Numbered from the stretch's first letter, positions 1 to 7,079 are shown. The stretch is DNA of 45,812 nt from Oceanobacillus jeddahensis (GCF_000750635.1 NZ_CCDM010000010.1:1-45812); one strand, 5' to 3'. The notes: generated by a model from the letters alone, not told the origin. Program-made: numbers and translations.

Positions 1-134
1 CAGGTGGTATAAATTTTTAGAATTTAACCACCTCGTCAAACCGTTGATCTTAAAAGGCTAAGCAACCAGAAGTAACTGAAAAATATCAAAAACAAGCGTC
101 GTAATATACACTAAATATACGTTTAATATACAAG
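1..134. other. left part of putative attP region
   Basis: Non-coding DNA just past the integrase stop codon, the usual place for attP. An inverted repeat AGGTGGT (2-8) / ACCACCT (27-33) is extended inward by TAAATT (10-15) / AATTTA (21-26). Three copies of an ATATAC-type hexamer lie in direct orientation at about 101-133, as expected for integrase arm sites. The crossover core cannot be fixed without the host junction. Confidence 0.5.
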
Positions 135-236
135 CTAAATAACTAATTTATCAATCGTATCAATTAGTTGTTTGATGTTTTTGTGGGTATATGTCTTTTC
201 AGTGATATCGCCAGTAGCATGTCCGAGAATCCTTTT
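1..236. repeat. left copy of 236-bp terminal direct repeat
   Basis: Identical over its full length to 45577-45812. It covers non-coding attachment-region DNA (1-134) and the 3' end of the integrase gene. The simplest reading is a circular molecule written out with an overlap, giving a unit of 45,576 bp. A prophage bounded by att repeats is the alternative, but a shared block this long that includes integrase coding sequence would be unusual. Confidence 0.95.
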
Positions 237-1169
237 GACTGATGTTCTGTTCACATCTAATTCATCCATCAAACTGGCAAATGTGTGTCTTGTATCGTGT
301 GGCAGATGTTCCATATTTAAAACCTCCATCAATCCATCCCATCTATGTCTATAAGTTTGATACGATACCTTTTTGGAGTTTTCCATAATTAAATATTTCT
401 TACTCTGATCAAACCTGTCTTCTATTAGTGGAAGTATTTTTTTGTGTATAGGTATTAGTCTGTCTTTTCCTGATTCCGTTTTGCTGCCACCAATAAAATA
501 ACGTTTGTCTAAATGCACGTTCTCGTTTTTAACATTTAACAATTCACTGATGCGCAGCCCGGTATAAATTAAAATGAGGATTGTATCCACGTAATCATGA
601 TCGTCAACATTCTTCCATAGTGTGGATATTTCTTCATCTGAGAATGGCACCCTATTTTTCTGGTTTCCTTCTTTACGTATTTTGACAAATTGAGCATAGT
701 TTTTGTTGACTATATCATTTTCCATAGCGAACTTAAACATTTGATTATACAATTTCAGCATATTAGCTTTAGTACTATCGCCTTTTTTACAATTATCTAT
801 CGTAGACTGCAACTTAGGCTTTTTTAGATTGATAAACTTTTCGTTATGAATAGGTTCTGAATGGTTAAATCCTTGTTGATAACAATATTTATTAGCTTTA
901 GATTCATTTTCAGCCGTTTTACCGAATTTATCCTTGTAAAACATATAGTATAATTGTTCGAACGTAACCTTTTGCATATCTATGTCATATGGAGTCTCAT
1001 TATAATCAGCTAATGCCTTATATGCTTCAGGACTAGTTTTGTAATAACCCAAATAAGCATATTTCTGAGTCCCGTTCTGATGATATCCGGTAGTTATTCT
1101 TGCAGCATAAGGTTTGCGCCTGTTTTTCCCTAAATTTACAACTCCACCGTATCCATTAGGATTTCTCAT
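135..1169 (-). CDS. int: tyrosine-family site-specific integrase
   Basis: Inserts and excises the prophage by recombination between attP and attB. The 344-residue protein carries the full catalytic set: R206 in TGLRISELL, K230 in GGSKTESGKD, H291 and R294 in HDTRH, H317 in LGHAT, and nucleophile Y327 in KTYTH. Residues 1-50 look like an arm-binding domain (GYGG...KYAYLGYYKT), and 65-170 like the core-binding helical domain. The gene is read leftward, and its ATG overlaps the stop codon of a small upstream gene, so the two are translationally coupled. An inverted repeat (141-148 / 162-169) sits around the stop codon. A truncated second copy appears at the right end only because the terminal repeat runs into this gene. 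Confidence 0.96.
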   Translation of the reverse strand: MRNPNGYGGVVNLGKNRRKPYAARITTGYHQNGTQKYAYLGYYKTSPEAYKALADYNETPYDIDMQKVTFEQLYYMFYKDKFGKTAENESKANKYCYQQGFNHSEPIHNEKFINLKKPKLQSTIDNCKKGDSTKANMLKLYNQMFKFAMENDIVNKNYAQFVKIRKEGNQKNRVPFSDEEISTLWKNVDDHDYVDTILILIYTGLRISELLNVKNENVHLDKRYFIGGSKTESGKDRLIPIHKKILPLIEDRFDQSKKYLIMENSKKVSYQTYRHRWDGLMEVLNMEHLPHDTRHTFASLMDELDVNRTSVKRILGHATGDITEKTYTHKNIKQLIDTIDKLVI

Positions 1170-1339
1170 TACAAATCACCTTCATCTTCTAAAAAATATT
1201 TAGGAACTTCCTTATAAGCAACAATTTCCCCAACTAATTCCCCTTCATCATTAAAATAGATCGAATCATAAACAGGAAGCACAGCTACATCTTCCATATC
1301 TTTCTGTTTTCTTTTCTCTTCTAAAGATGTGATTTTCAT
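1169..1339 (-). CDS. small acidic protein coupled to integrase
   Basis: A 56-residue ORF beginning MKITSLEEKRKQKDMED and ending YFLEDEGDL. It has a strong GGGGGG ribosome binding site at the right distance, and its stop overlaps the integrase ATG (TAATG), so the pair is one operon. No family is recognised. Its place suggests a directionality or integrase-level role, but it lacks a clear DNA-binding helix, so that is only a guess. Confidence 0.6.
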   Translation of the reverse strand: MKITSLEEKRKQKDMEDVAVLPVYDSIYFNDEGELVGEIVAYKEVPKYFLEDEGDL

Positions 1340-1356
1340 AATGACCCCCCTTTTAA

Positions 1357-1368
1357 GAATGTATGTTC
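1357..1368. promoter_or_regulatory. LexA(DinR)-like box at integrase operon promoter
   Basis: On the leftward strand it reads GAACATACATTC, one base off the Bacillus core GAAC-N4-GTTC. It lies between a TATTAT/TATACT stretch (about 1375-1386) that could be the leftward -10 and the GGGGGG ribosome site of the small gene ahead of int. Repression by host LexA here would link integrase expression to DNA damage. One half-site is imperfect, so this is a candidate only. Confidence 0.4.
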
Positions 1369-1495
1369 TATTTGAAAGTATAATAGAAGACGTACCTAAA
1401 TACGCCCTCAGTTGATTATTTAATTTTTATAAATCTAGTAACTGCTTTTTCTTTTGATTGTATTCTTCTACAATAGTTGTTCTAATAGATACAAT

Positions 1496-2572
1496 TTATT
1501 CATCATCTGACAAAGTCGCATTCATGAACATGATAGTTATGCCCATTTCAGGCAACTGTTCATCTGTGTGAAATGATATTGTATAATCATCGGCAAAATA
1601 CATACCTGCATGATTAGGTAAAGCTTTTTCAAATTCGTCGCCTAATTCTTCCAAGTCAAGATCCAAAGCAGTAGCAACATGAAACATTGCATATAAACCA
1701 TTACCTTTTAGTTCTCGGTAAGGCTGATCATCAGGAATGACAACTATATAAGAATTTATTTCTCCATCTTCTTGATAATTAGCTATAATGATATATTCAT
1801 CAGAACTGTATAATGTTTGTGAGTAACCATTTTCAGATTCTTCAGCTGGTTGGATTTCTTCAATCAAATCAATATCATCTTCCAAAGAAGCAAGTTGATT
1901 GAAACTCTCAACGAATTCCTTCACTTCATCGCTATAAATTTCAATTTCTTCATTTTCAGATTGTTCCCCCCCATCATCTTTCACTTCTGTATCCTCTGCT
2001 TCGGTTCCTGTATACATAAAACCAACTATGACAGTTGCTTCTTCATCCATTTCTTCAATGTTGTGCATGACTGAGATGTCGTAAGCATTTTCTCTATAAG
2101 AATGCGATGAACTTTCGGTTCCTATTTGTATTTCATTTTCTAAAGCCTCGCGATCAAGACCTAATACTTCAGCAACTGTATATGTCGCTGAATATCTGTT
2201 CTCTCCATGTACATTATGTGATGTCACGGCATACCCGGTTGGTCCATTGCTATCATCATACACTGCTGTTATCGTATACCTAGCCGATGAATAAATTATT
2301 CGGGAATACCCTCTCTGTTGTTCTTCTAAATCACCAACATCACTTACCTCAATCTTTTCAAGAGCGCTTACACTAGAAGCTATACTATTAAAATCACTTA
2401 TAAATTCAAGTAAATCATTATCCAAATCACTTTCTTCTTCAATTTCTCCGGCGGATACCTCTTCGGTGTCATTCGATGATTCAAGTTCTGTATTTTCGTT
2501 ACCAGAGGCATTATCATTACAAGCCACCAAAAATAACATCATCCCAATTAAAAAAAATAACCATTTCTTCAA
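1496..2572 (-). CDS. lipoprotein with duplicated domain (candidate superinfection-exclusion or conversion protein)
   Basis: From TTG 2572 (GAGGGG site 10 nt upstream) the product has about 358 residues: KK, a hydrophobic stretch, then lipobox LVAC, so it should be lipid-anchored outside the membrane. After an acidic Ser/Glu/Asn linker come two related domains of about 130-140 residues. Both hold a helix with a [DE]F[IV][SE][DS]FN[SQ][IL]AS pattern, then GYS-x2-[IL]YSS and a beta-rich segment. It lies between integrase and the immunity genes, where Streptococcus phage TP-J34 carries its exclusion lipoprotein Ltp; that similarity is of place and architecture, not of sequence. A start at TTG 2590 is possible but would waste the ribosome site. 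Confidence 0.75.
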   Translation of the reverse strand: MKKWLFFLIGMMLFLVACNDNASGNENTELESSNDTEEVSAGEIEEESDLDNDLLEFISDFNSIASSVSALEKIEVSDVGDLEEQQRGYSRIIYSSARYTITAVYDDSNGPTGYAVTSHNVHGENRYSATYTVAEVLGLDREALENEIQIGTESSSHSYRENAYDISVMHNIEEMDEEATVIVGFMYTGTEAEDTEVKDDGGEQSENEEIEIYSDEVKEFVESFNQLASLEDDIDLIEEIQPAEESENGYSQTLYSSDEYIIIANYQEDGEINSYIVVIPDDQPYRELKGNGLYAMFHVATALDLDLEELGDEFEKALPNHAGMYFADDYTISFHTDEQLPEMGITIMFMNATLSDDE

Positions 2573-2644
2573 AAAAAATCGACCCCTCAATTAATTAATA
2601 TCTATATTAAAACAGCACAACTGTTATTATGTCTATATATACTC

Positions 2645-2660
2645 AAGAACTTTTGTTCTT
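2645..2660. promoter_or_regulatory. palindrome with perfect LexA half-sites upstream of lipoprotein gene
   Basis: AAGAACTTTTGTTCTT is a perfect 16-bp inverted repeat containing GAAC-N4-GTTC at 2647-2658. The four central T bases differ from the usual DinR centre. It sits in the 97-bp gap between the ImmA-type gene and the lipoprotein gene. It may be an SOS operator or another dimer-binding site; no T-run follows on either strand, so it is not a good terminator. Confidence 0.4.
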
Positions 2661-2687
2661 TATTAAAGAAATATACCTAATTTAAAA

Positions 2688-3119
2688 TTAAAATTTTTTG
2701 AGGTGTATCACCTCATCTGGCACTCCATAAATGCCGCCGATTTCTTTAATGGTTAAATTTGTATCCTCATACTGACAAATAGATTCGTCTGACAATAGTA
2801 ATTCTACAGCAAATCGATTAGCTTCCTGTTCAATCTTATCAACAGAAAGAAGTGTATTACTTCGTAAGAAAGGTGTATTAGTATCAGGATGTAATTCAAC
2901 GTGTGCTAATTCATGTGCACAGGTAAACTTTTTAATAGGCTCATTCAATTTAGAATTGAGAAAAATAAACTTATTCCTTCTTATATACTTATAAAAACCA
3001 TAAATTTCTTCATCCATATCCCTTTCAACAAGAATTATGTCTTTTGCAGCAATTATCTCGAACGGATCGTTAGTTTTATATTTTTTTGTTATGCCCTCTA
3101 CAGTGTCCTTAATCCACAT
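2688..3119 (-). CDS. immA: ImmA/IrrE-family metallo-endopeptidase
   Basis: Predicted zinc protease that cleaves the neighbouring repressor to start induction, as ImmA does for ImmR of ICEBs1. The 143-residue protein has H69-E-L-A-H73 in FTCAHELAHVELH, followed by the helix EANRFAVELLLSD typical of the family. It is the second gene of a leftward pair after the repressor, 19 bp downstream, with its own AGGGGG ribosome site. The pairing of XRE repressor and HEXXH protease makes the assignment secure; the gene name is by analogy. Confidence 0.9.
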   Translation of the reverse strand: MWIKDTVEGITKKYKTNDPFEIIAAKDIILVERDMDEEIYGFYKYIRRNKFIFLNSKLNEPIKKFTCAHELAHVELHPDTNTPFLRSNTLLSVDKIEQEANRFAVELLLSDESICQYEDTNLTIKEIGGIYGVPDEVIHLKKF

Positions 3120-3138
3120 TTATAGACCCCCTGGTAAG

Positions 3139-3609
3139 TTACTGTTTCTTTTTGTGTTTATTCGGGGCGTATTTTTTGTTTATTCTGGTAGCTTGTCTTT
3201 CAGCGTATTCTAAAGCCTCTAATAAAGATTCTTTTGCATCTTCACTCATCGGTTCGCCCATAAAATTTAATCCATCTTCCCCAGTTCCTTCTTCTAAATC
3301 TTTTCTAATTTTCTCCATACGTTTAGCAATATCTAGCTCGTCTTTATCTGTTAAACGTTCGTAAGCTTGTTTGTATTCGTTAATTTTGTCGTCTTGCGAA
3401 TACCCAGCAGCGTCCATGAATATACCGAATGGGACATCTAAAGCATCCGATAATTTTCGTAGATTTTCAACTTTAGGAGCCTTCCTTTTTCCATTTTCAA
3501 TCCTAGATAATTGTGCCGCGCTAATCCCGGTATAAAGAGAAAGTTGATTAATTGTATAGCCTTTTGAATTTCTTTTGTCTTTTAAAAATTCACCAAAATT
3601 GGTAGTCAT
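3139..3609 (-). CDS. immR: XRE-family lysogeny repressor (ImmR/CI-like)
   Basis: Expected to hold the prophage silent by binding the repeated operators at 3664-3764. The 156-residue form starts at ATG 3609 with AGGAG. An HTH at residues about 17-45 includes QLSLYTGISAAQLSRIENG, then comes a helical, charged C-terminus with no LexA-type peptidase, consistent with inactivation by the partner protease. A second start is credible: TTG 3633 in frame, with a perfect GGAGG 8 nt upstream, would add eight residues. It is divergent from the Cro-like gene across the operator region. Confidence 0.9.
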   Translation of the reverse strand: MTTNFGEFLKDKRNSKGYTINQLSLYTGISAAQLSRIENGKRKAPKVENLRKLSDALDVPFGIFMDAAGYSQDDKINEYKQAYERLTDKDELDIAKRMEKIRKDLEEGTGEDGLNFMGEPMSEDAKESLLEALEYAERQATRINKKYAPNKHKKKQ

Positions 3610-3663
3610 AACTTTATCTCCTAGTAATAACAAATTATATTACCTCCAATTCTAAAAGAGTTA

Positions 3664-3677
3664 TTGCCAAAAGGGAA
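3664..3677. promoter_or_regulatory. operator O1 (divergent)
   Basis: TTGCCAAAAGGGAA, a two-mismatch version of TTACC-AAAA-GGTAA. It lies within the likely leftward promoter of the repressor gene, whose possible -35 TTGAAA is at 3687-3682. It would suit autoregulation by the repressor or shut-off by the Cro-like protein. Confidence 0.65.
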
Positions 3678-3706
3678 TAATTTTCAAAGAAATTATAAAA
3701 AAAGTG

Positions 3707-3735
3707 TTGCCAAAAGGTAAAATAGGTGCTATATT
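3707..3735 (+). promoter_or_regulatory. rightward early promoter PR with operator O2 over its -35
   Basis: TTGCCA (3707-3712), 17-bp spacer, TATATT (3730-3735). Operator O2, TTGCCAAAAGGTAA (3707-3720), contains the -35 box, so repressor bound there would block RNA polymerase. This promoter should drive the Cro-like gene and the whole early operon. Confidence 0.75.
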
Positions 3736-3736
3736 A

Positions 3737-3764
3737 TTACCATAAGGTAATTACCAAAAGGTAA
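3737..3764. promoter_or_regulatory. operators O3 and O4, abutting
   Basis: TTACCATAAGGTAA (3737-3750) is followed at once by TTACCAAAAGGTAA (3751-3764). Both are full inverted repeats of TTACC/GGTAA, centred 14 bp apart. They cover the predicted start of PR transcripts and run up to the ribosome site of the Cro-like gene. Confidence 0.8.
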
Positions 3765-3777
3765 AGGAGGCGACAAC

Positions 3778-4035
3778 ATGACCCAATCTAACGTGATTAA
3801 AGTAAAAACAGATTTTCTCCGCCAGCACTTGGATGATAACAATTTATCAGAAAAAGAATTTGCTGAAATAATCGGTGTATCGCATAGCACTGTTAACCGA
3901 ATACTGAACGGCAAAAGACATCCAGGGGGAAAATTTGTTACAGGCGTTTTATCGAACTTTAACAGCTTATCATTTGATGAAGTATTTTCTTATGATATTT
4001 CATTACCAAAAGGTAATGATAAACAAATCGTATAG
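3778..4035 (+). CDS. Cro-like HTH repressor
   Basis: First gene of the rightward early operon, 85 residues, ATG with an AGGAGG site. The HTH spans residues about 22-46 (LSEKEFAEIIGVSHSTVNRILNG). The probable role is to act at the same operators as the lysogeny repressor and commit the phage to lytic growth. Its C-terminal codons for LPKGN contain a fifth perfect operator copy. Confidence 0.85.
   Translation: MTQSNVIKVKTDFLRQHLDDNNLSEKEFAEIIGVSHSTVNRILNGKRHPGGKFVTGVLSNFNSLSFDEVFSYDISLPKGNDKQIV
4003..4016. promoter_or_regulatory. operator O5 inside the Cro-like gene
   Basis: TTACCAAAAGGTAA, identical to O4, but embedded in the last codons of the Cro-like gene. Its centre is 252 bp from that of O4, 24 turns at 10.5 bp per turn, so both sites face the same side of the helix and could be joined by a loop. 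Confidence 0.7.
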
Positions 4036-4046
4036 GAGGAACTAGA

Positions 4047-4310
4047 ATGAAACGTGCTCTTAATGCAGCTCATAAATTAAATGAAAAATACCGCATGATT
4101 TCCATGGATCTTGATCAAGTGAACACTCACGAAGATGTATTATTTCAAGCTAAATCAGAAATCGATATGATCAGTTTTGATTGCGACGACTATCTTATCA
4201 ATCAGTTAGAAGATGAAGGCAAGTCAGAAAAGCAAATAGAAAATATGAAGAAAACTGCAATCAAGCATTTAAATAACTTTTTACAAAAGTATAAGGAGGT
4301 GCCTAAATGA
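4047..4310 (+). CDS. hypothetical early protein
   Basis: 87 residues, mostly helical and charged, with an AGGAGG site. No family is recognised. The start of the antirepressor gene overlaps its stop (ATGA), so the two are co-translated. Confidence 0.8.
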   Translation: MKRALNAAHKLNEKYRMISMDLDQVNTHEDVLFQAKSEIDMISFDCDDYLINQLEDEGKSEKQIENMKKTAIKHLNNFLQKYKEVPK

Positions 4311-5092
4311 ATCAACTAAAAGTAATTTCTCATAATGGACAACTTGTAACTGAAAGTCGTGAAGTAGCAAAAATGACTGATAAAACTCACGCTCATTTAA
4401 TGAGAGATATTCAAGGATACAAACAGATTTTAGACCAAAATCCAAATTTGGATTCTGCTGATTTCTTTATGAACAGCACTTATCAATCAGGAACAGGTCA
4501 AAATTACAAATGTTTCCTTCTCACCCGAAAAGGTTGCGATATGGTAGCTAATAAAATGACTGGTGAAAAAGGTGTACTCTTCACAGCTGAATATGTCACT
4601 CGATTTGAAGAAATGGAACAAAAGCTTCAACAACCGAATGATTTAGTCACTGGTTATCTATCCATGAGTGAAGAAGATAGAGCGATCGCTTTCTTCAACT
4701 CACAAAAAGAGAAAAAGCAAATCGAACAACAACGCCAGGAAGAACTACCTTATACAAACTTTGGTAAAGCAGTATCGAATTCAAGTGCAGCAATCAACAT
4801 CGGCGCTTTCTCCAAATTAATGTATGACGAGTACGGCATCAAGTTAGGTCGAAATAAAATGTTCCAGTGGCTGCGTGACAACGGGTATTTAATTAAATCC
4901 GGCAGAGAACGCAACCAGCCGAAACAGCAGTTTATCGAACAAGGATTGTTTACCACTACTGTAACAATGGTTTCTCGCACTGAGGGTGATGTCGAGAGTG
5001 TTACCACGTTAATTACAGGTAAAGGTCAAATCAAACTTTCGAACAAACTGATCTCTGAATTTTCAGTTTCAAAACAGAGAAAAATAATTTAA
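4307..5092 (+). CDS. Rha-family phage regulatory protein / antirepressor
   Basis: 261 residues in two parts. Residues 1-105 match the Rha pattern: TESREVAKMTDKTHAHLMRDI, then DFFMNSTYQSGTGQNYKCFLLTRKGCDMVANKMTG split over 50-90, then the FTAEYVTRFEEME end. Residues about 150-255 resemble the KilAC/ANT antirepressor C-terminal domain (MFQWLRDNGYL...QQFIEQGLF). Such two-domain proteins counter the prophage repressor or modulate host regulation. Its place directly after cro supports a switch role. Confidence 0.85.
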   Translation: MNQLKVISHNGQLVTESREVAKMTDKTHAHLMRDIQGYKQILDQNPNLDSADFFMNSTYQSGTGQNYKCFLLTRKGCDMVANKMTGEKGVLFTAEYVTRFEEMEQKLQQPNDLVTGYLSMSEEDRAIAFFNSQKEKKQIEQQRQEELPYTNFGKAVSNSSAAINIGAFSKLMYDEYGIKLGRNKMFQWLRDNGYLIKSGRERNQPKQQFIEQGLFTTTVTMVSRTEGDVESVTTLITGKGQIKLSNKLISEFSVSKQRKII

Positions 5093-5241
5093 CAAGCAAA
5101 CTAATTTCAATCCACACGTCCAAAAAGGCGTGAACAAACAAACTAGAAATCAACTGAGTTTTCACCAACTGAGGGGGTTGGTAAATCCATTATAGCAATA
5201 TACAAAACTATTAAAAGGCACTTTGTAGAGCAGGCAACGAT

Positions 5242-5258
5242 GTTGCAGATTATGCAAC
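5242..5258. promoter_or_regulatory. inverted repeat ahead of the nuclease-like gene
   Basis: GTTGCA (5242-5247) and TGCAAC (5253-5258) form a perfect inverted repeat around a 5-nt loop, 8 bp upstream of the GGGAGG ribosome site of the next gene. No T-run follows. It could be a protein site or a translation-control hairpin. The rest of the 180-bp gap (5093-5273) has two other short inverted repeats and no convincing gene. Confidence 0.35.
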
Positions 5259-5273
5259 GAAAGGGAGGATATA

Positions 5274-5846
5274 ATGCAAACATTTTTGAACAAAGAACTC
5301 CTAACTTACTTGTATACGACTTTAAATAAGACTGACAAAGAGATTTCTAACTTCTTCGCAATTGACAGAACTCATGTAACTCATACTAGGAAAAAATTTG
5401 ATATCAATTCAAATACAACAACAGGTAGAGAAGGAGAGTTGGCAGCGATTAATGAATTGGGTTCGCGAGGAATTAAAGCTATCGATATGAATGAGAAAGA
5501 CAAATTGAATGACTTCGATATATCTGCAAATGGATATCGATTAGAAGTTAAAAGTTCAAAAATGTATGATGATAACTCTTTTACATTCACTCTCTCAGAA
5601 GGTCCGCATACAAGAGCAAAAATCAGTGGTAAAAGGATTAAATTATCTAACGGAAGGACTAGAAAACTCTTTAGATTAACCTGTGACTTTATTTTGTTCG
5701 TTGGGCTATCTAATAGGAAAAATTACATTTGGGTGATTCCATCTAGTTTTATCCCGGATAATACTCAAACCATTAGAATATCTTTGAATTCAAAAAGAAG
5801 TAAATATATCCCCTTTAAAGAAAGATTCGACTATTTAAGGAGGTGA
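5274..5846 (+). CDS. HTH plus PD-(D/E)XK nuclease-like protein
   Basis: 190 residues. The N-terminus (about 10-42) looks like a helix-turn-helix: LNKTDKEISNFFAIDRTHVT. Then comes a nuclease-like core: GREGELAAINEL (E53/E55), D80-F-D82, and L-E91-V-K93, matching the E...D...E-x-K order of the PD-(D/E)XK fold used by restriction and Holliday-junction enzymes. Substrate and role are unknown. Strand order fits but no family name is recognised. Confidence 0.65.
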   Translation: MQTFLNKELLTYLYTTLNKTDKEISNFFAIDRTHVTHTRKKFDINSNTTTGREGELAAINELGSRGIKAIDMNEKDKLNDFDISANGYRLEVKSSKMYDDNSFTFTLSEGPHTRAKISGKRIKLSNGRTRKLFRLTCDFILFVGLSNRKNYIWVIPSSFIPDNTQTIRISLNSKRSKYIPFKERFDYLRR

Positions 5847-5850
5847 TCTT

Positions 5851-6135
5851 ATGCAGGTATCGGAGGGGGAGTTGCTGCGGAGAATGCGGGCAATAGCAGG
5901 GTTTACCCAAACCAAAATGGCTAAGCTCATGAATTGCGATAAATCCCTTATATCAAGACTTGAAAGCGGTGCTGTCTCAGTAACGCTAAAAAGAGCTATG
6001 GTGTGGGCTGATAAAACAGGTAATCAAGACATGTTAATTGCTTTCGTTGCCGGTAGCCAAGTCGTCGCAGAAACACTTGTACACACTTCAGGAATATTAG
6101 GATTTGCATCAATGTTATTTATAAATCTATTTTAG
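5851..6135 (+). CDS. XRE-family HTH protein with hydrophobic C-terminus
   Basis: 94 residues. The HTH at about 8-42 (MRAIAGFTQTKMAKLMNCDKSLISRLESG, split) is clear, followed by a hydrophobic tail from about 60 (MLIAFVAGSQ...GILGFASMLFINLF). Starts at ATG after an AGGAGG site that overlaps the previous stop region. Probably a regulator; the greasy tail might be membrane-associated or a dimer surface. Confidence 0.75.
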   Translation: MQVSEGELLRRMRAIAGFTQTKMAKLMNCDKSLISRLESGAVSVTLKRAMVWADKTGNQDMLIAFVAGSQVVAETLVHTSGILGFASMLFINLF

Positions 6136-6147
6136 GAGGTTATCAAG

Positions 6148-6336
6148 ATGGAACGTAACGTATCAGTCGTTGAAACAGCTGAAATCTTAGGAAAATCACC
6201 ACAATTTGTGCGCATTGGGTTGCAAAGGGGTTTATTACCTTTCGGTATCGCAATACAAATGTCGGGCGGAAAATACACCTACCATATCTCTCGCAAACAG
6301 TTAGAGGAGTATATCGGAAAGGTGGAGACAGCATGA
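6148..6336 (+). CDS. small MerR/AlpA-type DNA-binding protein (possible excisionase)
   Basis: 62 residues, with VSVVETAEILGKSPQFVRIG forming a winged-HTH of the excisionase/AlpA type, then a wing (MSGGKYTYHISRKQLEEYI). Proteins of this kind are common in Firmicutes phage early operons. An excisionase role is possible but its distance from int leaves that open. Confidence 0.75.
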   Translation: MERNVSVVETAEILGKSPQFVRIGLQRGLLPFGIAIQMSGGKYTYHISRKQLEEYIGKVETA

Positions 6337-6575
6337 TAAACATTTTCGAAAGATTTCAAAAAGAAAAGGATTGCTATCTGTATAACAGAGAACTTGAAGG
6401 CGTTGCATTAAAAGCCGGAGATAACAAAAAAGCAATCGCGTATGCAGAGAACGCAACTAGATCACTAAGAGAAATCAACAAGATTGAATCATACATCAAA
6501 GAGTTGGAACAAATCAAATTTATAGTCGTTCAAATCGACAATGACCATGAAGATTTCGTGAGGTCCAGGATATGA
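6333..6575 (+). CDS. hypothetical early protein
   Basis: 80 residues, helical; ATG overlaps the previous stop (ATGA), and its own stop overlaps the next ATG. No family recognised. Confidence 0.75.
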   Translation: MINIFERFQKEKDCYLYNRELEGVALKAGDNKKAIAYAENATRSLREINKIESYIKELEQIKFIVVQIDNDHEDFVRSRI

Positions 6576-6658
6576 GCGAGAAAAAGTACAAGATATTTCA
6601 TTATTCAGCTTTTGTAGGAGCATTAGTATTTCTTTATTACGCAATGATTAATATTTAG
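6572..6658 (+). CDS. 28-residue single-span membrane peptide
   Basis: MSEKKYKIF followed by one hydrophobic span (about residues 10-28). It starts by ATGA overlap with the gene before it and is followed by a fresh AGGAGG site. The coupling and clean signal-free membrane span support a real small gene, though it is too short for any family call. Confidence 0.5.
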   Translation: MSEKKYKIFHYSAFVGALVFLYYAMINI

Positions 6659-6669
6659 GAGGTTAGCCA

Positions 6670-6849
6670 GTGAAACAATCAATAGAAGCACTTAAATCAG
6701 ATATGTATTCAACTTTGGAATTGAAGCAAGGGATTATCCCGCAACAAGACTTACGGCAAGAAATAGCCGTTTATGTGGATGCTATAAACATCTTGGAACT
6801 ATATATGTACCGCAGAAAGGAAACTCATATAAAAGATGTTCTCGACTGA
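6670..6849 (+). CDS. hypothetical early protein, GTG start
   Basis: 59 residues beginning MKQSIEALKSDMYSTLELKQ. GTG lies seven bases after a TTAGGAGG ribosome site, which decides the start. Helical, no family recognised. Confidence 0.65.
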   Translation: MKQSIEALKSDMYSTLELKQGIIPQQDLRQEIAVYVDAINILELYMYRRKETHIKDVLD

Positions 6850-6866
6850 ATAAAGGAGGGTTAATC

Positions 6867-7079
6867 ATGGATCATCCAGCAATTGAAAGAACAATGCGTA
6901 CAGGCTATCCATATAGTGAACGTAGGCAAATGTTTGTAACTGACGGACTTGGAAACGATGTTCATTCAGGGGATGAAATCTTGGAATTCGATGGCGAATT
7001 TTATCTTGTTGAAGAACTGTCAATTGATGCTAGAGAAATATTAGAACAACATGGAGCAACTTATGAGACGGCAAAATAA
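6867..7079 (+). CDS. hypothetical protein, YqaI-like size and pattern
   Basis: 70 residues: HPAIERTMRTGYP, then GNDVHSGDEILEFDGEFYLVEEL, then a short acidic helix. The 'His-Pro...Thr-Gly-Tyr' and 'GDEI...DG' patterns recall small Bacillus phage proteins of the YqaI type, whose function is unknown. Strong AAGGAGG site. Confidence 0.75.
   Translation: MDHPAIERTMRTGYPYSERRQMFVTDGLGNDVHSGDEILEFDGEFYLVEELSIDAREILEQHGATYETAK

Noticed and set aside
1..134. tRNA gene fragment as att core
   Set aside because: Looked for a T-arm and acceptor 3' end near the repeat and saw none.
172..354. Rightward ORF opposite the integrase gene
   Set aside because: Lies wholly antisense to a gene with complete catalytic motifs and has no ribosome site.
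5160..5183. ACCAAC/GTTGGT hairpin read as a terminator
   Set aside because: No T-run follows on the coding strand.
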